64,000 nucleotides of DNA from an uncultured Lachnospiraceae bacterium (GCA_910584725.1 CAJUBE010000006.1:75794-139793); one strand, 5' to 3'. Positions 47,773-56,227 are shown, numbered from the stretch's first letter. The notes: generated by a model not told the origin, from the sequence alone. Numbers and translations: made by a program.

Positions 47773-49186
47773 GGTTGTCATATCCCTGCACGTACACAAA
47801 AGAATCCCCGTCATTATCCCTTTCCATACAATAATCAGGGTTCAAAACTGCCTGCACAAAATCCCCGCCGCCCGGCTCTATCACCTTTACCGGAATCCCC
47901 AGCGCCTGCTCCACATCCCGCACGGTAACATCATCCAGAAAGACCTGCTCACCGCTGCGCAGCATATTTGCCGGAATCAACAACACATCCCCGAGCTTCT
48001 CCCCCGCCTGCTGCCGCTCCCGTAATTGCGCCGTCAAATCCCGTCCTGTGACCAGTCCCGCCACCGTAATCGTCTCCCCGAAGAACTCATTGCGAATGGG
48101 AAAGACATGAATCGTAAGCCCCGGGCACACACCGCACAGTTCCTCCGCCGACTCCCGTATGACGGCATAAGGCAGCTTTCCCGTGGCTACGCTGAGCACG
48201 CGCTTCACACCGTTCATTCCATGTTGACCATTTTGGTCATTCACGACCGACCGCATCGCTTCCGCAAACTCCTCCCGGAAAAGCCGCATCATACCCACAC
48301 CGTTTTCCAGCTGGATATAGCCGTCGTAGCGCTCTTCCTCCGGAAACTCCCGCCCGGCCAGCATATAAAACTCGTCGCTTGCATGAATAAAGTGTAGACC
48401 ATATCGGTCAAAACAGACCTTCTGGTACTGCTCAATCATATCAATGATCTCTTCCGCCTCTTCTTTTGTAAACAACTCCAGCGGATAAAGACCTTCCCTG
48501 TATTTCGTGATGCCCGCGGGCACCACCGACACGCTCCGCATAAAAGGCAGATACTTCATCAAATCCGTAATACTGCGCCGAAGCTCCTCCCCGTCGTTGA
48601 CTCCCTTACAGCAGACAATCTGCCCGTTCATCTCCACATGTCCCTCGTAAAATCGATCGAGAAACCGCAGCTTTTCCCCCGCGAAACGATTGTGCAGCAT
48701 CTCACACCGAAGCGCAGGGTTCGTGGTCTGCACCGAAATATTAATCGGCGCAAGCTGCATCCGAATGATGCGCTCCACATCCTTTTCAGACATGTTGGTC
48801 AGGGTGATATAATTGCCCTGTAAAAAGGAAAGCCGGGAATCGTCATCCTTAAAATACAGGGTTTCCCGCATCCCCGGCGGCATCTGGTCAATAAAGCAGA
48901 AAATGCACTTATTGCTGCAGGATCGGTAGTCGCTCATCAGGCCGTTTTCAAACTCCACGCCCAGCTCCTCGTCGTAGTCCTTGTCGATCTCCAAAAGCCA
49001 CTCCTCACCGTCCGCCTTGCGCACAAGCGCCTCCACATACTCGTCCTTCATCAAATAGCGGTAATCGAAAACATCCTCTATTTCTTTGTCATTAACGGAA
49101 AGAAGGACGTCGCCCGCCTCAATTCCCATCTCCTCCGCGATGGAACCGGGGGCTACCTCTTTAACCACATGCTCTGTCTTATGCAA
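47756..49186 (-). CDS. PDZ-radical SAM-DUF512 family protein
   Basis: The 476-residue protein has an N-terminal PDZ-like domain (about 1-65, GSIAEEMGIEAGDVLLSVN), a radical-SAM-like iron-sulfur motif CSNKCIFCF (about 88-96), and the DUF512 C-terminal domain (FFGETITVAGLVTGRDL). This family is conserved in Clostridia next to the GTPase Der, but not here. Function is not established. The start is TTG at 49186 with AAGGAG 7 bases upstream. The C-terminus EKNF and stop come from repeat R5. Two copies of the TGACY-N5-RGTCA palindrome family are inside the gene and one is in its leader. Confidence 0.88.
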   Translation of the reverse strand: MHKTEHVVKEVAPGSIAEEMGIEAGDVLLSVNDKEIEDVFDYRYLMKDEYVEALVRKADGEEWLLEIDKDYDEELGVEFENGLMSDYRSCSNKCIFCFIDQMPPGMRETLYFKDDDSRLSFLQGNYITLTNMSEKDVERIIRMQLAPINISVQTTNPALRCEMLHNRFAGEKLRFLDRFYEGHVEMNGQIVCCKGVNDGEELRRSITDLMKYLPFMRSVSVVPAGITKYREGLYPLELFTKEEAEEIIDMIEQYQKVCFDRYGLHFIHASDEFYMLAGREFPEEERYDGYIQLENGVGMMRLFREEFAEAMRSVVNDQNGQHGMNGVKRVLSVATGKLPYAVIRESAEELCGVCPGLTIHVFPIRNEFFGETITVAGLVTGRDLTAQLRERQQAGEKLGDVLLIPANMLRSGEQVFLDDVTVRDVEQALGIPVKVIEPGGGDFVQAVLNPDYCMERDNDGDSFVYVQGYDNREKNF

Positions 49187-49203
49187 ATCTGCGCTCCTTA
49201 TCC

Positions 49204-49220
49204 TTGACTTATTTGGTCAA
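49204..49220. promoter_or_regulatory. Palindrome TTGACT-TATTT-GGTCAA in the leader of the DUF512 gene
   Basis: A 17-bp inverted repeat just upstream of the ribosome binding site (AAGGAG, 49194-49199). It is the only intergenic member of the TGACY-N5-RGTCA family in the window and could be an operator. Confidence 0.5.
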
Positions 49221-49226
49221 AACCGT

Positions 49227-49273
49227 TTCTCCACAAAGCAGCCTCTGCTGCGAGTGGCTAGAAGTTCTTCTCG
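49227..49273. repeat. Dispersed hairpin repeat, copy R6 (3' half)
   Basis: TTCTCC-ACAAAGCAGC-CTCT-GCTGC and the right arm AGAAGTTCTTCTC (about 49260-49272). Hairpin A and the left arm are lost. It lies between the zinc-ribbon gene stop and the DUF512 leader. Confidence 0.65.
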
Positions 49274-49278
49274 CTATG

Positions 49279-50106
49279 TTACCAATCGGAGTCCCAATCA
49301 TCGTAGCCGCTATCCCAGCTGTCACCGCTGTCCCAGTCATACTCATAGTCCCAGTCGTCGTCTGCCCACTCCCTTTCACTGTACCAGCCGGACTCCGTAA
49401 AGTCCTCTGTCCCGTAACTCTCACGCCAACTGCCGGACTGGTAATAGTCGTCCGCGTTCTTTTTTAGCTCCTTGTCCGCCTGCGTAGGCGACCATGCCTC
49501 AATATAGTCATCCCACACATACCAGTCGGAATTATCGTAGAAATAAGCGCTGCCCTGATAGTCATAATAGCCGCTGGAAGGTCTCCGCCCAAACCAGCCG
49601 CCGAGTATGAGCGCGGCCGCCAGTGTAATGATAATCGCCTGCAAGATAACACTTCTAATCAAGCCTTTGAGTAAAACCCCTGCCAATCCTTCCGGCGTTT
49701 TCGATTCTCTTGATCCTCCTGCGCCTTTCGCGCCCATATGCCGCTTCTGCTCCGCCACCCGCTCGTTAATCTTCATGTAAAGCTCGTTGACCGCATAAGC
49801 CTCGTCATTGCCCTCATATCGGACTGCCCGGGTGCCGTCCGCCTTGTTTTTGTACACAACAAAATTGCCGGTGCTCTCATCCCGGTAAATGCCGAAGGCT
49901 TTCGCCCCCCGGTAATCCTCTCCGAGAAACACCCGCATGTCTTTTAACGGCAGATTATGGCGCTGACAGTATGCCTGCAGCTCCTCTATGGTCGTGGGGA
50001 CGCCATATGCCGTCCTCTTCACTCTGGTGTTCGCCGCGCCGCAGTAAGGACAGGTCTGCGCCGTCTCCGCAATCATCTGTCCACAGTATTCGCATGGTAT
50101 TTTCAT
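49279..50106 (-). CDS. Zinc-ribbon single-pass membrane protein with acidic aromatic tail
   Basis: The 275-residue protein starts with a zinc ribbon, CEYC-x(11)-CPYC (residues 5-22), then a soluble region, one membrane helix (about 150-172, VILQAIIITLAAALILGGWF), and an external tail very rich in aspartate, tyrosine and tryptophan (for example DDWDYEYDWDSGDSW). GAGGGCC precedes the ATG. I do not recognise a function. The tail could bind cations or cell wall polymer. It is next to DUF512 and the small protein at 50252. Confidence 0.7.
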   Translation of the reverse strand: MKIPCEYCGQMIAETAQTCPYCGAANTRVKRTAYGVPTTIEELQAYCQRHNLPLKDMRVFLGEDYRGAKAFGIYRDESTGNFVVYKNKADGTRAVRYEGNDEAYAVNELYMKINERVAEQKRHMGAKGAGGSRESKTPEGLAGVLLKGLIRSVILQAIIITLAAALILGGWFGRRPSSGYYDYQGSAYFYDNSDWYVWDDYIEAWSPTQADKELKKNADDYYQSGSWRESYGTEDFTESGWYSEREWADDDWDYEYDWDSGDSWDSGYDDWDSDW

Positions 50107-50251
50107 GTGGCCCTCTTTCCGTACTTTTTCTGTCTCAATTATACAGGAAGCCTCCCATAAAAAGCAATACCGTAAACATATCCTCCCGCCTGTCCGTCAC
50201 GCCTCTGCCCCGCTCCGTGCGCTGCATCATCGCATCTGTTTGCTAGCGCAT

Positions 50252-50428
50252 CTACTCTTCAAGAACGGAATACTGCAGCATCTCATATAAGAGCTTCGTC
50301 CCCTCCTTAATTTCCGGCGGTAAAAGCGCTCGTGCCACCAGCTTATACCCTTCCTCGGGCGCGTCAATGCGCTCCAGATTCGCATAATCCCCGTCTATAC
50401 CTGCCACCCGGTATTGAAATGTAAGCAT
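50252..50428 (-). CDS. Small conserved-looking protein, about 58 aa
   Basis: ATG at 50428 with AGGGGTGG upstream; an in-frame GTG at 50437 is a weaker choice. The sequence MLTFQYRVAGIDGDYANLERID reads like a small folded protein with an acidic helical end (LLYEMLQYSVLEE). I do not recognise it. It follows bioB after 85 bases on the same strand. No gene is seen in 50107-50251. Confidence 0.5.
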   Translation of the reverse strand: MLTFQYRVAGIDGDYANLERIDAPEEGYKLVARALLPPEIKEGTKLLYEMLQYSVLEE

Positions 50429-50513
50429 ACCTGCCACCCCTGTTTCTTTCCCGCTTTCCTCTCTTTGCCGGGATTTCCGCCTTTCTGGCCGCCCCCGACA
50501 CCGGCTCCGCAGA

Positions 50514-51482
50514 TTATCCCTTTACCACAGTATAACCCATTTCTTTCAGAAGCGCCATATCCGTCTCCACGGTAATGCCCGCCGTGGTCAGCATATCCCC
50601 GCTGATAGCCGCATTTGCGCCCCCGGCAAAACAACGCTCCCCTTTGTCTCCAAGAAGTCCTCTGCCGCCCGCCAGACGGATCGACGCGTCCGGGATGATA
50701 AAGCGGAAAATGGCCACGATCCGGCACACCTCGTCATTTGTCAGCGCCGGATTTTTCTCGTAGGGCGTTCCCGGAATCGGGTTTAACACATTGACCGGAA
50801 CGGACTTCACCCCAAGCTCCCGCGCCGTCAACACCATGTCGATCCGATCCCCCATGGTCTCGCCCAGCCCCATGATACCGCCGCTGCAAACCTCCAGTCC
50901 CGCCCGCTTCGCCGCCCGCAGCGTCTCGATCTTATCCGCGTAGGTATGGGTCGTGCAGACCGAAGGGAAATACCGCTCGGAGGATTCCAGATTACAGTGG
51001 ACGCGGGATGCCCCCGCCTCTTTCAATTTGCGAAAATCCGCCTCCCCGAGCAGACCGAAGGAGACGCAGACCTCAATCTCCGCCTCCCGCCGCACCGCGC
51101 GGATGCTCTCGCATACTTGCTCCACCTCGGCCTCCGAAAGCCGCCTGCCGCTGGTGACAATGGAGTAGCGCAGCACCCCCTGCGCCGCGTTGCGCTTTGC
51201 CTGCGCCACGATTTTTTCCGTGGAAAGCAGCGGATAAGACTCCCCGCAGGCCGTGGTATAATGTGCGCTCTGGGCGCAGTATTTGCAATCCTCCGAGCAC
51301 TTCCCGCACTTTCCGTTTATGATCGTACAAAGGTCGAAGCGGCTCCCGCAAAAATGCGCCCGAATCTCATCAGCCGCCTGACAGAGCTCCTTAAGCGGCG
51401 CCTCCGTCAAAGGCATGATCTCCTCCTTTGTAAGCAGTTCGCCCCGATATAATTTTTCCTGCAATTCTCTGATTCTATCCAT
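50514..51482 (-). CDS. bioB: Biotin synthase
   Basis: About 322 residues from the ATG at 51482 (AGGAG 7 bases upstream); the longer frame adds 19 unsupported residues. The radical SAM motif is CSEDCKYCAQS, and conserved BioB blocks include NGKCGKCSEDC, HCNLESSERYF, GIMGLGETMGDR, NPIPGTP and RLAGGR with the arginine near the [2Fe-2S] cluster. It inserts sulfur into dethiobiotin. It ends the bioY-bioD-bioA-bioB run. Confidence 0.96.
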   Translation of the reverse strand: MDRIRELQEKLYRGELLTKEEIMPLTEAPLKELCQAADEIRAHFCGSRFDLCTIINGKCGKCSEDCKYCAQSAHYTTACGESYPLLSTEKIVAQAKRNAAQGVLRYSIVTSGRRLSEAEVEQVCESIRAVRREAEIEVCVSFGLLGEADFRKLKEAGASRVHCNLESSERYFPSVCTTHTYADKIETLRAAKRAGLEVCSGGIMGLGETMGDRIDMVLTARELGVKSVPVNVLNPIPGTPYEKNPALTNDEVCRIVAIFRFIIPDASIRLAGGRGLLGDKGERCFAGGANAAISGDMLTTAGITVETDMALLKEMGYTVVKG

Positions 51483-51620
51483 CTTCCCGCTCCTCTTTTT
51501 TCCGGCTCCTGTGTTTCCTGTTTTTTGATTTGTCGGCATCCATAAAATTTATATCATAACTTTTTCGCATTTTGGCTGGCAAAGATTTTCTTTTCATGCC
51601 GCCATTTTAGTAACATAACA

Positions 51621-52808
51621 TTAAGAGAACCACACTTTCATCACGGACAGCACCTGCGCCAGCTCTTCCTCCCCGATCACATAGGGCGGCATCGCATACA
51701 GGCAGTTTAAGAAAGGCCGCGCAAAAACGCCCCGCTTCACCGCAAACTCCTGATAGCCCGCAAGGTCTGTCCTGTCCCGCACCTCCAGGCAGATGCAGCC
51801 GCCCATGATGCGCACCTCTTTCACCTTGGGGCTTTCAAAACCCGACATCTCCCGCCGCATGATCTCCGTGATCCGATGAATCTTCGACATGTAGTCCTGT
51901 CCCTCAAACAGCTCGATAGACGCAAGGGCCGCGCTGCAGGCCAGCGCATTCCCCATAAAGGTGGGGCCATGCATCAGCGCAAGCGCCGGGTCGTCCCCGT
52001 AAAAGCCCCGGTAGACCTTTTCCCCGGCCACCGTCACCGCATGGCCGATATGCCCTCCCGTCAGCGCCTTGCCAAGCACCAGAATATCCGGCAGCACCTC
52101 GTCCGCCACAAACCGATAACCCGTCCGGCCGAAGCCCGTCGCCACCTCGTCAAAAATAAGCAGCACGTCGTACCTGTCGCAGAGCTGCCGCGCCCGCTTC
52201 AGGAAATCCAGATCATACATCAGCATACCGCCCGCCCCCTGTAGAAGCGGCTCGACGATAAAACAGTTCAGCTCACCGTGATGCTTCTCAAAGGCCTCCT
52301 CCAATGCCGGGAGCTCCGTGGGAATATGGATGACGCCCTTCTTCTCCCCGAAGGCGAAATGATAGTCCTCGTCATCCCCCACTTCCATGGTCTTGAAGGT
52401 GTCCCCGTGGTATGAGTGGGTGAGCGCGAGCACCGTCTTCCTCTCATCCTTTCTGTTCACGTTATACTGCAAAGCCATCTTTAATGCCACTTCCACCGCC
52501 ACCGAGCCGGAGTCCGAAAAAAAGCAGTAATCCAAATCGCCGGGCAGCCAGTCGGCCAGCTTATCCGAAAGCTTCTGCACCGCCGGATGGGTCAGCCCGC
52601 CCAGCATGACGTGGGAAAAAATGTCCGCCTGCTCCTTGATGGCCTTCGTGATCACGGGATGTTTGTAGCCGTGAATCACACTCCACCAGGAGGAGATGGA
52701 GTCGATCAATTTGTCCCCATCCTTTGTGTAAAGATACACGCCCTCCGCGTCCACGATCTCGTAGGGCGGCTTCATGGTTTTCATCTGTTCGTAAGGATAC
52801 CAGATCAT
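51621..52808 (-). CDS. bioA: Adenosylmethionine-8-amino-7-oxononanoate aminotransferase
   Basis: The 395-residue PLP enzyme shows the BioA blocks SISSWWSVIHGYKHP, SDSGSVAVEVALKMA, SYHGDTF, FDEVATGFGRTG and the PLP lysine in VLGKALTGG. It makes 7,8-diaminopelargonate from KAPA using S-adenosylmethionine as amino donor. It is about 30-40 residues shorter than the E. coli enzyme but without an obvious gap. AGAGGA precedes the ATG. The bioF gene for the previous step is not in the window. Confidence 0.95.
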   Translation of the reverse strand: MIWYPYEQMKTMKPPYEIVDAEGVYLYTKDGDKLIDSISSWWSVIHGYKHPVITKAIKEQADIFSHVMLGGLTHPAVQKLSDKLADWLPGDLDYCFFSDSGSVAVEVALKMALQYNVNRKDERKTVLALTHSYHGDTFKTMEVGDDEDYHFAFGEKKGVIHIPTELPALEEAFEKHHGELNCFIVEPLLQGAGGMLMYDLDFLKRARQLCDRYDVLLIFDEVATGFGRTGYRFVADEVLPDILVLGKALTGGHIGHAVTVAGEKVYRGFYGDDPALALMHGPTFMGNALACSAALASIELFEGQDYMSKIHRITEIMRREMSGFESPKVKEVRIMGGCICLEVRDRTDLAGYQEFAVKRGVFARPFLNCLYAMPPYVIGEEELAQVLSVMKVWFS

Positions 52809-52908
52809 TGCAAAGTCCTCTCTGTATGATTTATTTCCGCTATATATTTTAAATAGATTCTCTCAGTGCCAACGATGGTTATGCAGACATGTTATGTAAA
52901 CCTTTTCG

Positions 52909-53592
52909 TCAGTTGTATAACGCTCGCAGCGCCTCCGCCTCCATGGAAAGCTCACGGTCGCCTTCCCGCACACAGGCGAGAGTTTTTAGCCCTGTCAGTT
53001 CCTCGCACATGCGGATGTTATCCTCCTCCATCACATTGCCGGGATGGAAGCGGTTAAAGATCATCCCTACAATGGGAAGCTTTCTGGCACGCATATATGC
53101 AACGGTCAGCACTACACTGTTGATGGTGCCAAGTCCCGCGTCGGCCACGAGCAGGCAGGACAAATCCAGCGCTTTTATCACATCTTCCAACATAATCCGC
53201 TCCTCATCATAGCGGATGGGACAGAGAATACCGCCGCTGCCCTCCACGGTCACATAATCGTATGCCCCGCCGAGCCTGCAAAAGCCCTCCTTCACCACGG
53301 AAAGTTCCACCGGCCCGCCCTCAATCCGCGCCGCCAGATGGGGCGAGTACGCGTTTTCATATATGTAAGGACACATTTCCTCCAGAGGCTGGGATATCCC
53401 CGAAACCTCCTTCACAGACAGCGCGTCCCCCGGAATCAGCGTGCTGTCCGCCCTTCTCTCGTTGCCGCTCATGGCCGCCTTGTAGTAGGCGGCGCGCGTG
53501 CCGCTCTCCGCAAGCTTCTTTATGACCAGTCCGGTCACATAAGTTTTTCCCACATCCGTGCCTGTCCCTGTGACAAAAAGACTTTTGCTCAT
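52909..53592 (-). CDS. bioD: Dethiobiotin synthetase
   Basis: The 227-residue protein has the P-loop GTGTDVGKTYV (about 8-18), the substrate block YYKAAMSG, VEGSGGILCP and the switch-like VADAGLGTINSVVLT. It closes the ureido ring using ATP and CO2. CAGGAGGAAC precedes the ATG. The gap of 100 bases to bioA holds GTTTACATAA (on the coding strand, 52892-52901) and no gene. Confidence 0.95.
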   Translation of the reverse strand: MSKSLFVTGTGTDVGKTYVTGLVIKKLAESGTRAAYYKAAMSGNERRADSTLIPGDALSVKEVSGISQPLEEMCPYIYENAYSPHLAARIEGGPVELSVVKEGFCRLGGAYDYVTVEGSGGILCPIRYDEERIMLEDVIKALDLSCLLVADAGLGTINSVVLTVAYMRARKLPIVGMIFNRFHPGNVMEEDNIRMCEELTGLKTLACVREGDRELSMEAEALRALYN

Positions 53593-53699
53593 TCTTCAGT
53601 TCCTCCTGCCCTGTTCATCTCGTCTGCCCACACAGTTTTCCCTGCCGCGTCAAATATCCGCCGCTCCGGTCTGTCACCTTTACACCCGTACACTCAGTC

Positions 53700-54323
53700 C
53701 TACACGGCGCCGAGCATCTTCTGAAACATAGGTCTGACTCTCACAGTCAATATAGCCGCCAAAATGCACAGGCAGATATCCCCGGGAACCGCCAGGACAA
53801 AACAGTATAAAAACAGCGGTCCGATGGCAATCGGCGTGTCAATCACATAATTGCAGATTACGTAGTAATAAATCATGCCTGCCGCATAGACGATGAACAG
53901 ACCAAGAAAGTTCACCGCAATGACCCATCCGATCAAAAGCTTCTTTTTCCGTTCCACCATCCTGCCCGTCACATAGGCCGCCAGCATAAAGCCAAGCAAA
54001 TAGCCAAAGCTGGGCTTTAATATGTACCAAAACCCGCCGCCCTCCGCAAAGACGGGCAGCCCCACCAGCCCCAGCAAAATGTAGACGCCGACGCTCAGCG
54101 CACCCTTCCTGCCGCCCAGCAAAAGCCCCGCCAGCATAGTGAACAGAAACTGCAGCGTAAAGGGCACTACGGGAACGGGAACCTTGATAAAAGCCCCCAC
54201 CGCAATCAGCGTGGTAAACACCCCGCAAAGCACCATATCCTGCGTACTGATTTTTCGCCTTGTCACCGCTTTTCCTTCGTTGCCGGCCTTAATGCCCACG
54301 TCATAAGATTTTTGTTTTTCCAT
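53700..54323 (-). CDS. bioY: Biotin transporter substrate-binding component BioY
   Basis: About 207 residues from the ATG at 54323, with GGAGG 5 bases upstream; the longer frame is not needed. Six membrane helices and BioY blocks (VPFTLQFLFTMLAGLLLGGRKG, in parts GALSVGVYILLGLVGLPVF, KPSFGYLLGF) identify the ECF-type biotin S component. It imports biotin, probably with a shared energizing module encoded elsewhere. Promoter and BirA-type operator lie directly upstream, so the operon should be shut off when biotin is plentiful. Confidence 0.93.
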   Translation of the reverse strand: MEKQKSYDVGIKAGNEGKAVTRRKISTQDMVLCGVFTTLIAVGAFIKVPVPVVPFTLQFLFTMLAGLLLGGRKGALSVGVYILLGLVGLPVFAEGGGFWYILKPSFGYLLGFMLAAYVTGRMVERKKKLLIGWVIAVNFLGLFIVYAAGMIYYYVICNYVIDTPIAIGPLFLYCFVLAVPGDICLCILAAILTVRVRPMFQKMLGAV

Positions 54324-54367
54324 GCTGTCCTCCATGATTCCGCTCTGATGCAAAACTATATTTTTTA

Positions 54368-54399
54368 ATTGTCAACCTTATACATATTTGGTTAACAAT
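54368..54399. promoter_or_regulatory. BirA-type biotin operator
   Basis: Inverted repeat ATTGTTAACC (54399-54390 on the minus strand)/GGTTGACAAT (54377-54368), 9 of 10 positions symmetric, spacer 12. It fits the Firmicute pattern ATTGTTAAC-N14/15-GTTAACAAT. It overlaps the expected transcription start of bioY. Confidence 0.8.
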
Positions 54400-54402
54400 G
54401 CA

Positions 54403-54430
54403 AGTATAGCATATTGCTGCGGAATGTCAA
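54403..54430 (-). promoter_or_regulatory. Promoter of bioY
   Basis: On the minus strand TTGACA (54430-54425), 16-base spacer, TATACT (54408-54403). The BirA-type operator starts 3 bases downstream of the -10. Confidence 0.75.
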
Positions 54431-54436
54431 GACAAG

Positions 54437-54462
54437 GGATTGTGCAATTTCTTACACAATCC
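54437..54462 (-). terminator. Possible terminator of spoVAC
   Basis: Stem GGATTGTG (54437-54444)/CACAATCC (54455-54462) with the spoVAC stop codon in the loop; weak T tract after it (CCCTTGTCTT). It directly precedes the bioY promoter. Confidence 0.45.
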
Positions 54463-54961
54463 TCAAAAGTTTCCCAATCCAATACACCACGCCCAACGTC
54501 CAGCTTGTAAAGATCCCGTACAGGATTACAGGCCCGGCGATGGTAAATATTTTGCACCCGATACCGAACACCTGCCCTTCCTTCTGATACTCGATCGCTG
54601 CCGAGGCAACGGAGTTTGCAAAGCCCGTAATCGGCACAAGCGCGCCTGCGCCGCCCCACTCCACACATTTGTGGTAAAGCCCGAAACCGGTCAGCAAAAC
54701 GCTTGCGAGCACCAAAAGCATGGAACACCACGAGCCCGCCGTCTCCTTGTCAAGCCCCATGCTGTTTGTGGCATAGTTTAAAATACACTGACCGATCACG
54801 CAGATCAAACCGCCGACTAGAAAAGCCTTCGCCATGCGCGCGGCCATGCTGTACTTCGGTGTCGCCTGCTCCACATGCTGCCGGTACGCCTGCTCCTTCT
54901 CCTGCTGCGTCATGTTTTCGCCCTGCTTCTGCATTTCCTTCCCCGCCTGATTTTCCGCCAT
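54452..54961 (-). CDS. spoVAC: Stage V sporulation protein AC
   Basis: The 169-residue protein starts at the ATG at 54961 with AAGGAG 10 bases upstream. A polar N-terminus of about 40 residues precedes four membrane helices with the block EWGGAGALVPITGFANSV, diagnostic for SpoVAC. The family forms the mechanosensitive channel for dipicolinic acid in the spore inner membrane. It is third after spoVAA and spoVAB but is not followed by spoVAD and spoVAE, which are 36-44 kb away in this window. Confidence 0.94.
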   Translation of the reverse strand: MAENQAGKEMQKQGENMTQQEKEQAYRQHVEQATPKYSMAARMAKAFLVGGLICVIGQCILNYATNSMGLDKETAGSWCSMLLVLASVLLTGFGLYHKCVEWGGAGALVPITGFANSVASAAIEYQKEGQVFGIGCKIFTIAGPVILYGIFTSWTLGVVYWIGKLLRIV

Positions 54962-55116
54962 AATGTGTCCTCTCCTTTTTCTTAAATTTTCTGCTCTCTT
55001 TTCCTGAAAATTTACCGGCCCAAACCACTTGAAGCCGCCCGACATTTCTTTTTTCAGTCCTAAGCCATGCGCCGTCACAAAATACCTTTCACAGCTCCGC
55101 CGCTTTATGCACAGTC

Positions 55117-55602
55117 TCATAAAAACACCCGCTGCGTAAAGTAAATCACACTTCCCATCAGCTTTCCAAGCGCCACCGCCAGTATCGCGATCCCCAGCCC
55201 GTGCCGGAATCCGATCCTTCTGGCAAAGACGGGAATCGTATTTAACATCTCCGCGATGGCAAGCGCAAGACAGCCCACAAAAATCCCCGCGAACAGCCCG
55301 AACACAATCTGTATCAGCGTCCCGACGAAATTCCACACGCCTTCTGTCGCCGCCCCGAAAACCGCATGTGTCCGCACCATTCTTCCTATCATGCCCCACT
55401 CGCCAAAAACGCTGAAAAAACTCCCTGTCAGCGTGCCGAGCACCACCATCTCCTCCAGCACGAACACCTTTTTTGCCACATGCATTTTGCCCGCAAAGCG
55501 CGGAATCAACCCAACCGAAATCAGCACCGTAAACACGCCCGCCGACACGATCAGCCCCGCGCTCACCCCAATCGCCAAAAGTAGAAGCTGCCTAAGAAAC
55601 AT
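55117..55602 (-). CDS. spoVAB: Stage V sporulation protein AB
   Basis: About 161 residues from the ATG at 55602 (GGGAGGG upstream), overlapping spoVAA by 11 bases. It has five membrane helices and the SpoVAB-like pattern FLRQLLLLAIGVSAGLIVSAGVF and FVLEEMVVLGTLTG. It is a membrane member of the SpoVA complex whose exact role is unknown. The 155-base gap to spoVAC holds no gene. Confidence 0.88.
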   Translation of the reverse strand: MFLRQLLLLAIGVSAGLIVSAGVFTVLISVGLIPRFAGKMHVAKKVFVLEEMVVLGTLTGSFFSVFGEWGMIGRMVRTHAVFGAATEGVWNFVGTLIQIVFGLFAGIFVGCLALAIAEMLNTIPVFARRIGFRHGLGIAILAVALGKLMGSVIYFTQRVFL

Positions 55603-56227
55603 CAATGGTCTTTCCCTCCCTGTCCGCCGTCGCAATGAGCGCCTGGTTTACATCCTTTTCATAAACCCGCATTTCCACCTCAATCGGGGTCGGGTCTTTT
55701 GTAATCCGCCTGCCGCCGATGTGGTTGAAGAATACGATAATCCCCACAGCCAGTCCCACCGAGTAGGACAGCTCCAGAATCCCGTAACCGTCTCCCCGAT
55801 AGCCCATCACCATCTCGTAAAGTTTGGAAAAAACCTCGTTGATGCCGATATCATTGTGGAAAGCCATAATCGTGAACGCCGTGCCGAAAAAACTGATGAG
55901 AGCCACAAAGGCAAGCTTGCACCATTGGACAAAGCCCTTGTGTCTGTCCACGCTGATCCATTCTATCAGCACATCCGTCTCTCCCAGATTCTCCACGCTC
56001 GCGCCCGGACAGGCTTTTTCGATCTCCTCAATGACCCTGAGCACGCTGATGACCTGTCGTTTGCTCTCCCCTTCCCGAAATGTCCACAGCTTGAGGGATT
56101 TCGCCTTTGCCAGCACATGGGCATCCGCGCAGGTCAGCGTGGCGATATCCTTGACGCTCACTTCCGGCTCCTGCACCTCTATATTTTGTTCCGCTTTCAG
56201 ATATATGGTTACGTTGCTAGTTGACAT
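55592..56227 (-). CDS. spoVAA: Stage V sporulation protein AA
   Basis: About 211 residues from the ATG at 56227 (GGGAGAAG upstream; the longer frame starts at 56248 without one). A soluble N-terminal domain precedes two membrane helices; the blocks FTIMAFHNDIGINEVF, YSVGLAVGIIVFFNHIGG and PTPIEVEM match SpoVAA of Bacillus. It is the first gene of the spoVAA-AB-AC run. A sigma-G promoter is expected in 56228-56300 but I cannot mark one with confidence. Confidence 0.92.
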   Translation of the reverse strand: MSTSNVTIYLKAEQNIEVQEPEVSVKDIATLTCADAHVLAKAKSLKLWTFREGESKRQVISVLRVIEEIEKACPGASVENLGETDVLIEWISVDRHKGFVQWCKLAFVALISFFGTAFTIMAFHNDIGINEVFSKLYEMVMGYRGDGYGILELSYSVGLAVGIIVFFNHIGGRRITKDPTPIEVEMRVYEKDVNQALIATADREGKTIDVS

